From Isoetes taiwanensis (lineage: Eukaryota; Streptophyta; Lycopodiopsida; Isoetales; Isoetaceae): DNA of 64,000 nucleotides. Positions within the stretch are counted from its first letter, which is position 1. Every line of letters starts with the position of its first letter. Below the pieces are notes generated by a model. It saw nothing but the letters and a program-made list of their open reading frames with translations, ran no database searches and was not told where the DNA came from. Both the position numbers and the translations under genes were made by a program. Below are positions 12,140 to 23,343 of the stretch, in pieces. Where the stretch lies: assembly GCA_021234155.1 (NCBI GenBank), contig JAJEKV010000040.1, positions 8,973,541 to 9,037,540 on the forward strand. Direction: 5' to 3'.

Positions 12140-12500
12140 TGAAAACATGCTTAAGGATGGTTGTAAACCCTCAAGGCAAGTTTTTACAGCAATCATCTCC
12201 ACCTATACATGGAGTGGCATCTAGATAAAGTATTTGAAATCTTTGAGGAAATTAAAAGTAGATCAGTATGTTTTCCTGATGTTTTCACATATAGTTTAGT
12301 GAATAACCATGCTATGATCATGGCCTTCTTGCTCGAGCATATGAATTGCTTCAAGAAATGCAATTCAACAGAATTGAATCAAGTACAGTTACTCACAACA
12401 CATTGCTTAATGCGTATGGCAGAGCAGGCATGCTAACTGAGATGGAAGACTTTAAAAGTCATGACGAGCAGGAAAACTTGTAAGCCTGATGTTTGGACGT
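12140..12500 (+). pseudogene. P-type PPR gene, 5' part, interrupted by element A
   Basis: The visible repeats include MLKDGCKPSRQVFTAIISTY, DKVFEIFEEIKSR and a terminal CKPDVWT. The frame is already shifted at least twice, and the reading is cut at 12500 where element A begins. On the far side of A, after the 5-base target duplication, the codons continue as SNAIVRNFGLNGEMEK, so removing A and one duplication restores a repeat. It is a relic of an organelle RNA-binding protein. Whether the frameshifts predate the insertion cannot be told from one copy. Confidence 0.75.
12496..12500. repeat. Target site duplication of element A, left copy (GACGT)
   Basis: GACGT directly precedes the TGTGACG start of the LTR. 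The same five bases follow the LTR end at 38972-38976. Five bases is the normal duplication of Ty3/gypsy integrases. Confidence 0.9.
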
Positions 12501-13769
12501 TGTGACGTTCCAGAATAATATACGGTATGAATACGTATATTATACTGACACGTCACTAGTACATGTCGACTCAGACGATATGTACACATCGACCATAAGG
12601 GGTAGTACCCTAGGGTACAACCCTGTGAACCATTATATTGCACATGTTAAGACCACATGTGAATATAATATCATTTTGCCATGTGGCAATAGGCCATTGA
12701 CCAAAAGGGCCCAGCCCTAAATTCGTGGGGATAAAGGGGCATAAACCCTAAAAGGGAAACCCTTTCGGTTTCCAGCCCCTATAGGTCGGATTGGAGCAGC
12801 ATTGGACGCCATTTCGCCTGAAGAGTAGCAGAGAAACCGGAATCCCTTAGTTGCAGCTCGATCCAAGCCAGCAATCTCGAGATTCAGCAGCATGGACGCC
12901 TTCAGAGGAGTGGGAGCCAGCCAAGAAGCCGGTTAGTGGTTGATCCGATAGTTAGATCCGAGTTTTCAGCCTTCATTCCATAGGATTAGTATTCATTCTT
13001 AGCTATAGGCGACCCCTACAGCCTAAGAATGATAGATACTAACAAAGGAACCTAACCATGTATGATTAGGTAGATTAGAATAGATGTATTCTATTATTTC
13101 AGTTCTGTTGTGATGATATTGTGACATTCTATGCGCCACTCTTGTGTATTGGGAAGGGGGGTAGAGACCCAGAGCCCAAGTAGTTGGATGATCCTAGTTT
13201 TAGCCCATTAATTCCCAATTAATGCGGCCTGTGCATAAGAGCCCGCCTGGCTGTGGGTGGCGGAGCTAGACCGGCTGACAAGGGAGATCTTGTCTAATCA
13301 CAGTTGATCCCTCCAGTGCGTGGCGGCGGTAGGGAACGTTGTGAGCCGGGCCTAATACCCCCAACACTAGCGTGAGGGCAGGGTATGGGCTCGACACCTC
13401 TTGGGTGATGCGTCATCTTCTAGGGGTTCAAGTCGTATACGAGCAGTGGCTCTCTGGCTCGCCTGTGATTGGCATGCACCTTCTGGAGGAGAGTGATCCC
13501 CTCCTGCCTCATCGGGGCTGGGGAGATGCAACCCAGTAGCAGTAGCCCCTCTGGCTATTCACCCGGCAGGCTACGGTCAGGCTCCAATACTTTTCAGCCT
13601 ATCTGCAAAGTATGCACAGGAGGGGCGGATGGAGTGGACTACCTAACGACCATGTTCCTATGCCAGCCAAATCCATTTGCCATGAATTCTGTCTGCATTG
13701 CTATCTGGAGACCCCAAGCCGTCAGTCGATCCCCATCAGTCCGAGCCTGGGTAGGATCTTCCTATGTTA
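12501..13769 (+). repeat. Element A 5' LTR, first part
   Basis: This begins TGTGACGTTCCAG and aligns along its length with the 3' LTR at 37406-38971 until CCTATGTTA at 13769, where element B starts. The remainder of this LTR is at 27130-27395. Differences between the copies are clustered in CG, CAG and CTG contexts, with long identical runs between. Confidence 0.9.
13765..13769. repeat. Target site duplication of element B, left copy (TGTTA)
   Basis: TGTTA precedes the TGTGATG end of element B and is repeated at 27125-27129 after its TCACA end. The uninterrupted LTR of element A has TATGTTATGTTGATG at this place, a single copy, confirming the insertion point. Confidence 0.92.
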
Positions 13770-15424
13770 TGTGATGTCCCCTACTCGTATACGGTGCACT
13801 CACCGTATACAAACAGGAGTTCATCCCCCATACCAGCTCCATGCCGATACAGGGCCCTCCACATAACACTGCAACCGTGACGGGTTCCAGTGGGAAGAGT
13901 GAAGGGGTCATTTTACCCCGTCTCCCTCAGGGTCTACCTAGCTGCGGAAGCGTAAACATACATCTCAGTACACAACATAAGCACATACCCACCTCGAAGG
14001 GTGGTCCATCACATCTGCATAAACAAGGTGAGCACAATATATAGGTGAAATTCTACCCAAGGCTCAGACTCAAGGGGATGACTGACGGCTTGGGTCTCCG
14101 TGAGTTCATTGCGCATGTAATTCATGGCAATGGATTTGGTCGGCATAAGAACATGGCATAGGGTTGTCCACTCCATCCGCCCCTCCCGCACACTTTGCGA
14201 GTAGGGTGAAAAGTGTCGGGACCCGATCAGAGTCTCGCCGGATGCATAGCCGGAAAGGGCTATTCCCGGGTTTCATCCTCCCAGGTTCGATGGGGCGGGA
14301 AGGGATCACTCCCTCCGTGAGATCTACATGCTTTGACTCAAGGTGACTAGAGGGCCACCGCCTGTATTCGACCAACCCACCGGAAAGTGTACACCACTTC
14401 ACGGGTGTCGAGTCCATGCCTCACCCGCACTCGGTGGTGAGCCATTAGACCTAGTCACAATGATCCCCGTAGGCCTTACACACCGGAGGGATCGCTCAAG
14501 AGTCGAACATGAACCTCCTTCTCGGCCCCGGCCCCTTCACCCACAACCCGGTGTAGTTCTTGTGTACAGTAGAATCTATAGTGTGCTAGAGAGGCTACTC
14601 TAGGAGCATCTACTACCAAGCTTTAGGTCTCTACCCCCTTCCCAATACAAGGAATTCATAGAGATACATCGTCCATATACATCACGAAGAACTAAAGAAC
14701 TATATCTAATCTACATCATAGAGTTAGGTTCTTTAGTTAGAGGTTTGTATCTAGAGATCTAGAAGGTTGCTATGGGCAATTTAATAGGCTAAACCTACTG
14801 ATTCTATGACCGAATTAGGGTTTAGACTATCTAATTGGCCAAATACCTGATCCTTGAGTGGCTCCTCCCGACTGAGCTCACCCATCCTGGCCAAACGCCG
14901 AATCAAGGGAAACTAACGGTGCAATTCACTCAGGCAGAGGCTGGGAGGCGGTTTTGGCTGTTGAGGCAGCCAAAACAGAGTTCTAAAATTCTAGAAACGA
15001 AAATTGGGCAAGTTAGGGTTTCCCTCCCTTAATAGACAAGGGGTTGGCTAGGGTTTCCAATTATCCCCTTTAGGCATGTGGGATAATTGGGAATGGGCCC
15101 ACTTGCCCTTAATGGCTAGGTGGCAAAATGTGCCCACATGGAAATGTGTGCCCACATTAATGTGTACATTGGAAAATGTGCACATTAATTGCACCTATGG
15201 GTGTGGCCCACTTGCATGAAGTGGCCATATGGGAAAATGTGCACCTAAGTGAATGTGCACATTGTTTAATGTGCACATTAATAAATGCACACTCCTTGCA
15301 CGTTGCCCCCTAGGGCTACTAGCCTAGCTACACGTTGGCGTACACGTCAGTCGGGGTGGCGTGTACGCGTGACGAGGCATTACAGTATACGTCCTGGGAG
15401 CGTATACTGTGCTGGAACGTCACA
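13770..15424 (-). repeat. Element B 3' LTR
   Basis: This is 1655 bases, ending (in element orientation) in a perfect 10-base inverted repeat GTATACGGTG/CACCGTATAC followed by GGGGACATCACA. It starts TGTGACGTTCCAG with another inverted repeat, CAGTATACG/CGTATACTG. The match to the 5' LTR copy at 25463-27124 is close. The host-side end abuts TGTTA. Confidence 0.9.
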
Positions 15425-15475
15425 TTCTCCCCACCTTGAAATGATGCTGTCCGCAGCATCGTGGGTCTCCCCACC
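15425..15475 (-). promoter_or_regulatory. Element B polypurine tract, with a second copy upstream
   Basis: In element orientation AAGGTGGGGAGAA ends exactly at the LTR, the primer for plus-strand DNA synthesis. About 40 bases upstream the same purine run, AAGGTGGGGAGA, occurs again, separated by the motif GATGCTGCGGACA, which is shared with elements A and D. Confidence 0.8.
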
Positions 15476-16296
15476 TTGGGATCATCCTAACCTGCAATCA
15501 ACCTGATACATACGATAAGCTAATATAATACTTACACATTTATTAAGATTACATTAAGGTAATATTTTTAGGACATTATCTCGCCATTATATTATGAAAT
15601 AACTTATCAATTCATAGCATGATTAAAACAGGTTACTCGATAATTCACTTAACATGACAATTAAGTTTATCAAAATTAAAATTAACGTCCGAGGTACTCT
15701 TCATTCCTTGCAACACATTCCAACAAAATTTGTGTTGCAAGTCTTCGTAGCTCGACCTCCTTGCCCTCCGGAGCGCTCTATTGGCCTGCAGGTCGACACT
15801 ACGTTAGTACCATTTTAATTATTAATAAAATTTTGGTTATATGGTGACCACCCCACCTATCTACATGGATGCATGGCTAATCTCCCGGCGTAGGAAGAGG
15901 GTGAATCTTCCATTATGGTCGTGGAGACAGCACCTATATGCCTATATGCCGCTCATGCCTACACCCTAGTTGCCCAGCGTGGAGGATAGATCCTTCCCGT
16001 ATATGGGGCGTGAAGGCCTGATTCCTCCTATCAAAGCATATATGGGGCTAGAGGTGCTTTTCCTATCAATGCATTCCTTCATGACCTCCTTTCTCTCGAG
16101 GTCGTCTACTTCCGTGGGACAGGAGTAGACTTTCTAATCTACCTTCCACTCGCCCAAGCGGAAACGCGGTCATGCTTGCATTGACATTACACCACGCCCT
16201 AGAGCTCACCGTAGTGGTCTCATCATCGGTCACAACGCATGCGACCCATACCTAGCATAGGTTGCATGCGTAGATTAATCTTAACTATACATAGAA
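15476..16296. other. Element B, untranslated stretch between pol and PPT
   Basis: There is no open frame of note. The stretch is recognisably related to the same interval of element A (36670-37390), including the block around CTACATGGATGCATGGCTAA and the TATATGGGGC repeats, so it is a conserved 3' untranslated region of the family rather than filler. Confidence 0.6.
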
Positions 16297-18162
16297 TTAA
16301 TCTACACAAATCGACATGCCTGAGCCGATTTCTTCGGAGATGACCTTGCCGTCCCATTGCTCCGTAAATTGTGGGTACTGCTTTACTAAATCTTTCTTAA
16401 GTACCCATGTCGCGTCTTCCACTGGCAAGTGTTTCCACTTGACCAAATATTGGAGAAACTCAGATCTCCTCGTTTTCTTGAAAGCTTCATCAAGAATCAA
16501 TTCTGGAACTATTTCCAGCTGCTCCTCCGTCATTTCCAACAACGTTGGAGAGTCCAAGACTTCGTCTGGATTTGGAGTGTGCTTCTTCAACAAACTCACG
16601 TGGAAGACCTTATGAATCTTTAGGTGTGCTGGCAAGTCTAGCTTGTAGGATTGATTACCTACTCTCTTGACTATTCTGAAAGGTCCAGCCCACCTTGGAG
16701 CAAGCTTCTTGCAATTCCCGATTCTGAGCTTCGCCTGCTTCACCTTGATCTTGAGCCAAACATCATCTCCAACTTTGAACTCTCTTACTGTTCGATGCTT
16801 GTCGGCGATGCTCTTCTGTCGACTTCTTGCTGCTAGCAAATACCCTCGAACTTCTTCCACGAGCTGCTGCATGTCGGCCAACATCTGCTGCGAAACCTCT
16901 ACTTTTGACACGGGATTGTGCCAAGTATCTGGAGTTAGGCACTGGTAGCCGTAATTGATCATAAACGGCGACATTTGGGATGATTCCTGCTTGGTGCTAT
17001 TGTATGCAAACTCCACCAAGTGAATAAATTCTTCCCACATACCTTGCTTATTCCAGACATAGTTTCGTAGCATGTCCTCTAAAATCCTGTTGGTCCGCTC
17101 CGTTTGGCCATCCGTCTGGGGATGATATGCCGTGCTCATGGATAACTTGGTCTGAATCGTCGTAAAGAGGTCTTGCCAGAAGGCACTCATGAACTTCGGA
17201 TCCCTGTCGGAGATAATCTCCCTTGGCATGCCATGAAGCCTGAATATCTCTTTGGTGAAGAGCTTTGTTGTATCCATAGCCGTATCTGTGGTCCTGCAAG
17301 GCACAAAATGTGCCATTTTCGACAACTTGTCGACCACTACCATCAAGGCATCCTTTCCTCTTACTGTTCTTGGAAGCCCTGTGATGAAATCCATGCTGAT
17401 CACCTCCCACTTAGCGTTTGGCACCGCTAATGGCTCTAAGGCCCCTGGAATTCGGAGCTGTTCCGCCTTTGTCTGCTGACATAGCTGGCATTCCTTAATG
17501 TAGCGAGCTACTTGCTTCTTCATTCCTGGCCAATAATAGCTGCTGCGCACTTTGAAATATGTTTTCATGAATCCCGCATGGCCAGCTATTGGGCTGTTGT
17601 GCGTATCATGGAGGATCAATTTCCTTACACCTGATGATTCGGGTACGCACAACTTGTTCTTATGGTATAACAGGTTGCCTTCCTTCTTATAATGTTTAAA
17701 GGCTTCCCGCTCCTTATCTGTTCTAGCCTCCCTAGAGAGGCTTGCCCATACTTCCTTGAAATCCACATCCGTTGGCAAGGATTCTTCAACCTTCTTACCA
17801 AAGTCGCTGGAGAGCGTCGAAATTGCATTGCAATGCACTCTAGTTGTCAGGGGATGCCTTGAAAGCGCATCCGCTACCACATTGAGCTTCCCTGGCTTGT
17901 AGACTATATCAAAGTCATACTCTTCAAGGAACTCCATCCACCTTCTCTGCCTCAGGTTGAGGTGCGGTTGGTTCGCGAATACATACCGGGAGGCTCGATG
18001 GTTCAGATCCAACCGGAACTTCCTTCCCAAAAGATAGTGCCTCCAAATTCTTAATGCCCTGACAACCGCAAGCAATTCCTGATCGTGGGTGGGGTAGCGC
18101 GTTTCGGCGTCGTTCATCTTCCTGGAAGCATACGCTACCACACGCTCTTCTTGCATGAGCAC
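16297..18162 (-). CDS. pol: Element B pol, C-terminal half: RNase H, integrase, chromodomain
   Basis: This is an open frame of 621 codons; its upstream continuation is shifted, so no true start is given. Residues 1-105 are RNase H-like (YPTHDQELLAVVRAL). Near 185-240 is the integrase zinc domain (HNSPIAGHAGF, then CQLCQQTK). The catalytic core shows all three acidic residues: ISMDFITGLP, IISDRDPKF and the E of QTDGQTERTNR. The end contains EFLQYLVKWKHLPVEDATW, the C-terminal half of a chromodomain, as in chromoviruses, where it can steer integration to methylated chromatin. The last helix positions LVKQYPQF follow. This half of pol looks functional; the N-terminal half does not. Confidence 0.9.
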   Translation of the reverse strand: MLMQEERVVAYASRKMNDAETRYPTHDQELLAVVRALRIWRHYLLGRKFRLDLNHRASRYVFANQPHLNLRQRRWMEFLEEYDFDIVYKPGKLNVVADALSRHPLTTRVHCNAISTLSSDFGKKVEESLPTDVDFKEVWASLSREARTDKEREAFKHYKKEGNLLYHKNKLCVPESSGVRKLILHDTHNSPIAGHAGFMKTYFKVRSSYYWPGMKKQVARYIKECQLCQQTKAEQLRIPGALEPLAVPNAKWEVISMDFITGLPRTVRGKDALMVVVDKLSKMAHFVPCRTTDTAMDTTKLFTKEIFRLHGMPREIISDRDPKFMSAFWQDLFTTIQTKLSMSTAYHPQTDGQTERTNRILEDMLRNYVWNKQGMWEEFIHLVEFAYNSTKQESSQMSPFMINYGYQCLTPDTWHNPVSKVEVSQQMLADMQQLVEEVRGYLLAARSRQKSIADKHRTVREFKVGDDVWLKIKVKQAKLRIGNCKKLAPRWAGPFRIVKRVGNQSYKLDLPAHLKIHKVFHVSLLKKHTPNPDEVLDSPTLLEMTEEQLEIVPELILDEAFKKTRRSEFLQYLVKWKHLPVEDATWVLKKDLVKQYPQFTEQWDGKVISEEIGSGMSICVD

Positions 18163-19512
18163 TTTGCACTGTAGCTATCTTACTCGCGTCCATTGCCGCT
18201 ACAAGCTTGTCTTTCTCCGGGTCCGGCGGGGGGTTAAGATCAAGGGCGGTTGTTAAAGCTTCCTTCAACAATTCAAACCTTGCTTGGGCTTTCTTGTGCC
18301 AATGCTCGCCCCAATCCTTCACTTTCTCCGCCCTCGTCAAGTTCGTTAACGGGCGCTATCTTAGCAAAGTTCTTCACGAACTTCACCGTAGTACCGCTAG
18401 GCCGAAAAACTTCGACTTCATGCACATTCTTCGGCGCCCCAATCGAATGACGGCTTCAATCTTGGCGGGGATCCGTCGAGATTCCTTCTTTGAGATCACA
18501 TGACCCAGGTATTCCACCTTCTCCGTTCTTGGCGACACTTCGACAACTTAACGCATAACCGGTGCCTCTTCAACTTCTCTAGCACTCTCCTTAAGTGTTG
18601 TATGCGTGCTCTTCAAGGGATCTGCTATACACCAAAATGTCATCAAAGAATACAATCACAAAGGTGTCTAAAAACTCCCCGAAGATGTCGCTCATGAGCC
18701 TCATGAACGTCGCCGGGGCATTTGATAAGCCAAAGGCATTACCGCGAACTCATAATGCCCATACCGCTTCAAGGCGGTCTTATGGATATCTTCTTCCTTT
18801 ATCCTGATCTGATGATAGCCCCCACCTTAAGTCGATTTTGAGAAGACCTTTGCACCTTGGAGTTGATCCATCAAGTCGCCCTCGATCCGGGGAGCGATAC
18901 TTGTTCTTAATGGTGTGCTTGTTCAACCGCCTATAGTCTATGCACATCCTTAAGCCGCCATCCTTCTTCTTTACAAAGAGAATGGGCGCCCCAAATGGCG
19001 AGACACTAGGTTTAATGAAGCCTAGGTCGAAAGCAACTCCTCGCAATTGCTTCTTCAGTCTCGGCAACTCCTGCTGCCATTCTCGTATGGAGCCTTTTGC
19101 TTGTCGGCTTCGCCCCTGGTTCGAAAGTGCTATCTCACACTCGACTCCCCTATAAGGAGGAAGCCGCTTGATCTCACCTCGAAAGAGATCATGGAACTCC
19201 GCGATCAGCCGAGCTATTTGCTTCGCAACTTGCCGGAAGCCTCGCCTTCCTTTGCTTTCCTCGATTCGCTCATCAATCTCAAGCTTGAAGATGTATGCCA
19301 CCTGCTCGCCTTTGATGCACTTGAACAAAAGCTAGAAGACATGCACCGCATGATGGGAACAACTTTTTACCCGTGATCTCGATGATCTTGCCGCCGGGTG
19401 TTGGAAAGGTCACCTTCCGCTTTCCACAATCGATAATGGCCCCCGCTGGTCCAAGGTACTCCATTCCTATGATCAAGTCGCATTTGCCAATGCCCATTAC
19501 TTCTGCTCCCAT
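18163..19512 (-). pseudogene. Element B protease and reverse transcriptase, frameshifted
   Basis: The protease region keeps KCDLIIGMEYLGPAGAIIDC (from about 19470). The RT keeps [18 protein letters not shown] and [18 protein letters not shown] near 18900-19010, and the catalytic block VFFDDILVY near 18633-18660. Reading needs several frame changes, with small indels roughly every 50 to 150 bases, so it cannot be translated as it stands. Homologous parts of A and C confirm the order protease, RT, RNase H. Confidence 0.8.
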
Positions 19513-21118
19513 CCGATATTAATCCCTCGCAAGTCGATGTCGGCTAATTCTCTTGCCTCCCCGCTCAAATTTTATTGCCCCACTTGCTAAGACAACGGGC
19601 CTTGGCTTTGACTTTAGTGGTTTCAACTTCAACATTTGAACCATTCTCGGGGATGCAAAGTTATGGCTACTTCCCCGAGTCTATCAAGACTATGAAGGAC
19701 TTGGCCTTGGCCTTCCATACTTGTGGAAATTACTTTATCTTGCTCTCTCGCTTGCTCAGATCTATTGCGGCAAAGATATGACACTCACCCCTGAATGTAG
19801 TCGCGGGCTTCCTCGCCGCCGCCGTCGTCGAGAGTGTCCCAATCTCCCAACTCCGCTTCTTGCTGCCAGACTCATGACGTAGGGGCGCCACACCGTCCTA
19901 TGGCCTGGCTGGAAGCACTCAAGCAAAGCCGCTTTCTATGCACTCTGTCTCTTTTCCTTGGGCATCGCCGCAAAAGGATCGCCTTTGCTTTGGAGTAGTT
20001 TGACCCCCCGCTTGTCCTTGAAGGACACCTCGCTTCTTCTCCGCCGCTTCCCCGGTTTGCCACCATATGGGGCTCTAGCTAGCCGACCTGGACTGGCCGC
20101 TCTAGGGCTATAGCTTCCTCGCCGCCTTGCCTTTGTCCCGAAATGCTTCTTTGCCGCCCTCGCTAGTCCGAGGTCCCGCCCCTTGCAAGCTTATAGCCTT
20201 GGACTCGCTTTCTGATATCGCTCTTAGGGTTTATTGCCCTCACAAGCTTATGGGATCTCCTCATTCAGCCCCTCAATATAGCTTTCATCGCATGCTTCTC
20301 ACCCAATTTTGGCACATACACCTCAACCTCATGAATTCCTCCTCCTCAGATACTCGACAGATTTGTTGCCTTTGCCGCAACCCCGTAGAACTGCCAGATC
20401 ATACTAGACTTATGTTCCTCGGGACGTAATGGCGCTTTGAAGGCTTTAGCAAACTTTCTCTCAACTTACAAGCATCCCTCGCTTAAGCCATGTGCCTTTG
20501 CATAACCCTTCCACCAAATCCGTGGCGGCTCCTTTCAAGTTGGTTGCCACTCTTCCTTTGTCTTTATCCTTCATGCCATAAGCATTGCCGTATTTCACTC
20601 ATTTTGTCCAGCCATGCCTCTCGCTTCTAATCCCGACTGTTCTCCCCGAAAGCTTTCGATTCAGCCTTCCATACATTGCCCAACGCGGAATCTACCTTCT
20701 TTCGTAGTCGAGGCCCCGTGTCTCTTTGTCGCCCATCCGGGTGTTCCTCTCGCCTACCCTCTTCGTTGTTCCTTTGCCTTCCATCCGCTCGGGTCCTGGG
20801 CTGCTCTTCTTCTTCCTGAGTCGAGTCCGAAGTTCCGAGCTTGAGCTCTGAGGAATCCGAAGCTGGGGATCTCCTTCTCTTGCTCCTCTTCTTGTCCTTT
20901 CCTCGTTTTCAGAAAGCTGATGCTTGTGGCAATTGAGCATTGCCCACCAAACCGCTCACTCGCCAGGCGGCTAACTTGAGCCTTTATCCGCCGAGGTCCG
21001 CCCTCATCCGGGATATCTCCTCCTCCGGGGTCATAGGTTCCATTTCTTCAAATAGGTTCCTTGCTTGGTGGTCTCAAGGGTTCTGTTTTTTCCCTAAGGT
21101 CTTGGCATTGTCGTTCCC
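19513..21118 (-). pseudogene. Element B gag, decayed
   Basis: Position and weak similarity to the gag of element C identify this. The start region reads QARNLFEEMEPMTPEEEISR, matching the N-terminal block QPRNLF...MTAEAINGR in C. An arginine- and serine-rich stretch follows (20692-20940). The central Retrotrans_gag part, with a remnant of the WWKGYAK motif near 20510, is shifted many times. In this frame the ORF opens just after a TAG with no ATG nearby, suggesting that gag was joined to an upstream leader by splicing or another device. Confidence 0.6.
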
Positions 21119-21318
21119 CTGAGCCTAGACCTCTAACTGCATACACAAATAATTCATGGCTATATGGTTAGTTTTACTTGTTCTTCTTGCATTGTTTATG
21201 TTTGTTGGTATAGTTGTGGGGCAAAAATACATCAACAAAACATTTAAAGTGCAACAGAGATTATATTCATATATTATATAATATTTTAGTACAAAAGTCT
21301 CCGGGATCAAGAGTCTAA
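21119..21318. other. Element B spacer between ORF2 and gag
   Basis: AT-rich, no ORF. In element orientation it ends TATGCAGTTAGAGGTCTAG just before gag, comparable with TGCAGTTAGAACAG before gag in element A. Both end in AG after a TTAG run and could be splice acceptors. Confidence 0.35.
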
Positions 21319-22842
21319 CTAGTCTTGAAATCGCCGGTAAGACGGGTTGTCCTCAAGGAACTTCTTAACTTGGGCCGTTCTTACCGAATGACCCAAGTTC
21401 CTGAAGACGCTTGCTGACGAGCCGCCCTGCAAGGCTCTCGCCAAGTCTTCCACTCTGCGGTCGGATGTGAGAGCCGCGGCCACCGCTAATCTCGCCTGAC
21501 GTCGATGAGGTATGGCGAAGTCGAAGAGGTCGAGTGCCATTGCCCTCTTGACTAGGACAGCATAGTCGACATTTGCTGCTATTCGAGCATGCCTGCCGAA
21601 GCCTGAGAGTGCAATCAGCATGAACACTCCTTCCTCGCCCCTGGGGCTGAATTTGCGGTGTACTACCGCTATTCTCCCGTCTAGCAGCAGTGGCAGGTAG
21701 TACCTCAGCGACCTGTCGTTGTGCGTCGCAGATGATTCCCCACTTGTTTGACCCCCTGCTCTATGCCGCCCTGCATAATCGTCGACCTCGATCTCGGTGA
21801 GCTCCCGGTAGTCTTCGATTGTTGAGTCGACTCGCCTGAAGTCGATTCCTGCTCCTCTTGCTGGAGGTGGTGTTGAGGGACTCAGCATCAGGATGCTAGT
21901 GGTCTTGCCTCTGATCCCCAACCGTTCCTGAATGGCGAGGAACTCTTCTTCAGATGGCAGGTCTCCGGTCTCCATGACCTGCCTTATGCTGCTGTATGCC
22001 TGGATGTCGGAAGTCGCTTCCCCTGTGTAGGTGTCGGCTTCCCTGACTTGAAGCGGGAAGTCTGAGACTCCCCGGACGATGAAGTCGTCCATGTCGGTCT
22101 GCCGCAGTTGGTGGAGCAGTTCATCCAATCGGAGCTCCCTCTCCCTGCATTCGGGAAGGTTCTGGATGTCGCTGAGGAGTAGATACTCCTCTCCGTTGAT
22201 GATGATAGGGGCTAGGCTTGTGATGCCTAGCCCAAGTGGGGGAGCAACTCTGATGTTCTGCCGGCTCTGCTCGAAGTTGATCAGCTCCTGCTCCGCTTGG
22301 CGCCGTTCTTCGTCTGAGTCGAGCTCCGTGTACTCCTCGTCGTCCGACTCCTCTTCTTCTTCTCTTGCTTCTTGCTCCTGCTGATACTGCAAAAGCATCT
22401 GCTCTTCTGCTTGGGCTGCTATGGGGTCCACCTCCATCGGAGGGATAGAGGTTGCCCCCAATGGATTTTCGGCGCGGTGGGTTAAGAACATAGCTAGGGC
22501 GGCGGTGTAAGAGAAATACTTGGTTCTGTTGGCTGTCAGGACCATGTAGTCTGGCAGCCTCTGCGCCTTGTTAGTTAGGTACTTGGCGATGTTGGGGACA
22601 TCGCCCAAGGCTGCTTGAAGGGATGGCCGGGGTACGAAATATCCTATGCAAGGGGGAACCTGAACAAGGGAGGGTCCTACCCTAGCTTGAAACTCGGCTA
22701 GCACTTGCCTATATGCTGGGGTTGCATTTAGCGTGGCTTGGATATCAATTTCTTTCCCAAAGACTTGGAAGATGTCGTTGACATCCGCCTCGGCAGCATG
22801 GGCACTGGCGCTGTACCATCGCCTGAAGTCAGCAGTGGCCAT
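21319..22842 (-). CDS. Element B ORF2, unknown protein of 507 aa
   Basis: The start is the ATG at 22842 (MATADFRRWYSAS); the open frame extends further upstream without another ATG, and the homologue in A begins at the same place. I do not recognise the family. Visible features: PPCIGYFVPRPSLQ near residue 70; an acidic and glutamine-rich stretch around 165-205 (EEEEESDDEEYTELDSDEE); a well conserved block ITSLAPIIINGEEYLLLSDI; and a C-terminal domain with YYLPLLLDGRI, SGFGRHARI, PHRRQARLAV and RTAQVKKFLED. It has no protease, polymerase or zinc-knuckle motif. It is conserved in A (one stop) and C (fragment), so it matters to the family. The C-terminal part has a faint resemblance to histone H2A or H4 that I consider unproven. 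Confidence 0.85.
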   Translation of the reverse strand: MATADFRRWYSASAHAAEADVNDIFQVFGKEIDIQATLNATPAYRQVLAEFQARVGPSLVQVPPCIGYFVPRPSLQAALGDVPNIAKYLTNKAQRLPDYMVLTANRTKYFSYTAALAMFLTHRAENPLGATSIPPMEVDPIAAQAEEQMLLQYQQEQEAREEEEESDDEEYTELDSDEERRQAEQELINFEQSRQNIRVAPPLGLGITSLAPIIINGEEYLLLSDIQNLPECRERELRLDELLHQLRQTDMDDFIVRGVSDFPLQVREADTYTGEATSDIQAYSSIRQVMETGDLPSEEEFLAIQERLGIRGKTTSILMLSPSTPPPARGAGIDFRRVDSTIEDYRELTEIEVDDYAGRHRAGGQTSGESSATHNDRSLRYYLPLLLDGRIAVVHRKFSPRGEEGVFMLIALSGFGRHARIAANVDYAVLVKRAMALDLFDFAIPHRRQARLAVAAALTSDRRVEDLARALQGGSSASVFRNLGHSVRTAQVKKFLEDNPSYRRFQD

Positions 22843-23144
22843 TGATCTAGCGAAGAAGGGAGTAACAGACGGATGCGAGCGCCTCGTGGAGCCGGAAGAT
22901 CGCCTAAGCAAAGGAGAGAGCAAACTTGCAGGGTGCTAAGTGAGAAATGGGGGACTTATTTATAGAAAAGGGGGAAACCCTAATTTTTGGATGACCTAGA
23001 ATTTACTGAGATTAGGTGATTCTGATCTATTAAAGGGTGCAATTGCGAGTTTGAAGACTACTTCTAGGGTTTGAGCATGCTAAGAACAACTAATGAACCT
23101 ATTGCAACAAGTTGGAGATCATTTGGTGAAGAAAATGGTACGAG
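22843..23144. other. Element B spacer between ORF1 and ORF2
   Basis: No gene is seen. This AT-rich linker carries the leader of ORF2. Two stem-loops lie just upstream of it (in element orientation). Confidence 0.4.
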
Positions 23145-23211
23145 GTCTCATACGTTGCGCCCAGACCGATAATGAAAAGTTCATTTTCTGTCCTGGCGCG
23201 ACGTGTGAGAC
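23145..23211 (-). other. Element B nested stem-loop 1 (between ORF1 and ORF2)
   Basis: Outer arms are GTCTCATACGTTGCGCC (23145-23161) and GGCGCGACGTGTGAGAC (23195-23211), complementary except for two positions. An inner hairpin AATGA/TCATT sits at 23171-23185. The layout is the same as stem-loops 2 to 4. Confidence 0.85.
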
Positions 23212-23343
23212 ATGGGCTCTAAATGGGCTAAACTTGACCAATTTGGGTGATCTAAGGCTGTAATTCCACTAAACTCGTCGGGTTAGGCAGAATTGACCCC
23301 TTATTTGGTCGATTTGGAGCTGTTTTGGGCATTTTTGGTCATG

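Noticed and set aside
22079-22384. Serine-rich plus-strand frame opposite element B ORF2
   Set aside because: A shadow of the acidic codons of ORF2 on the other strand.
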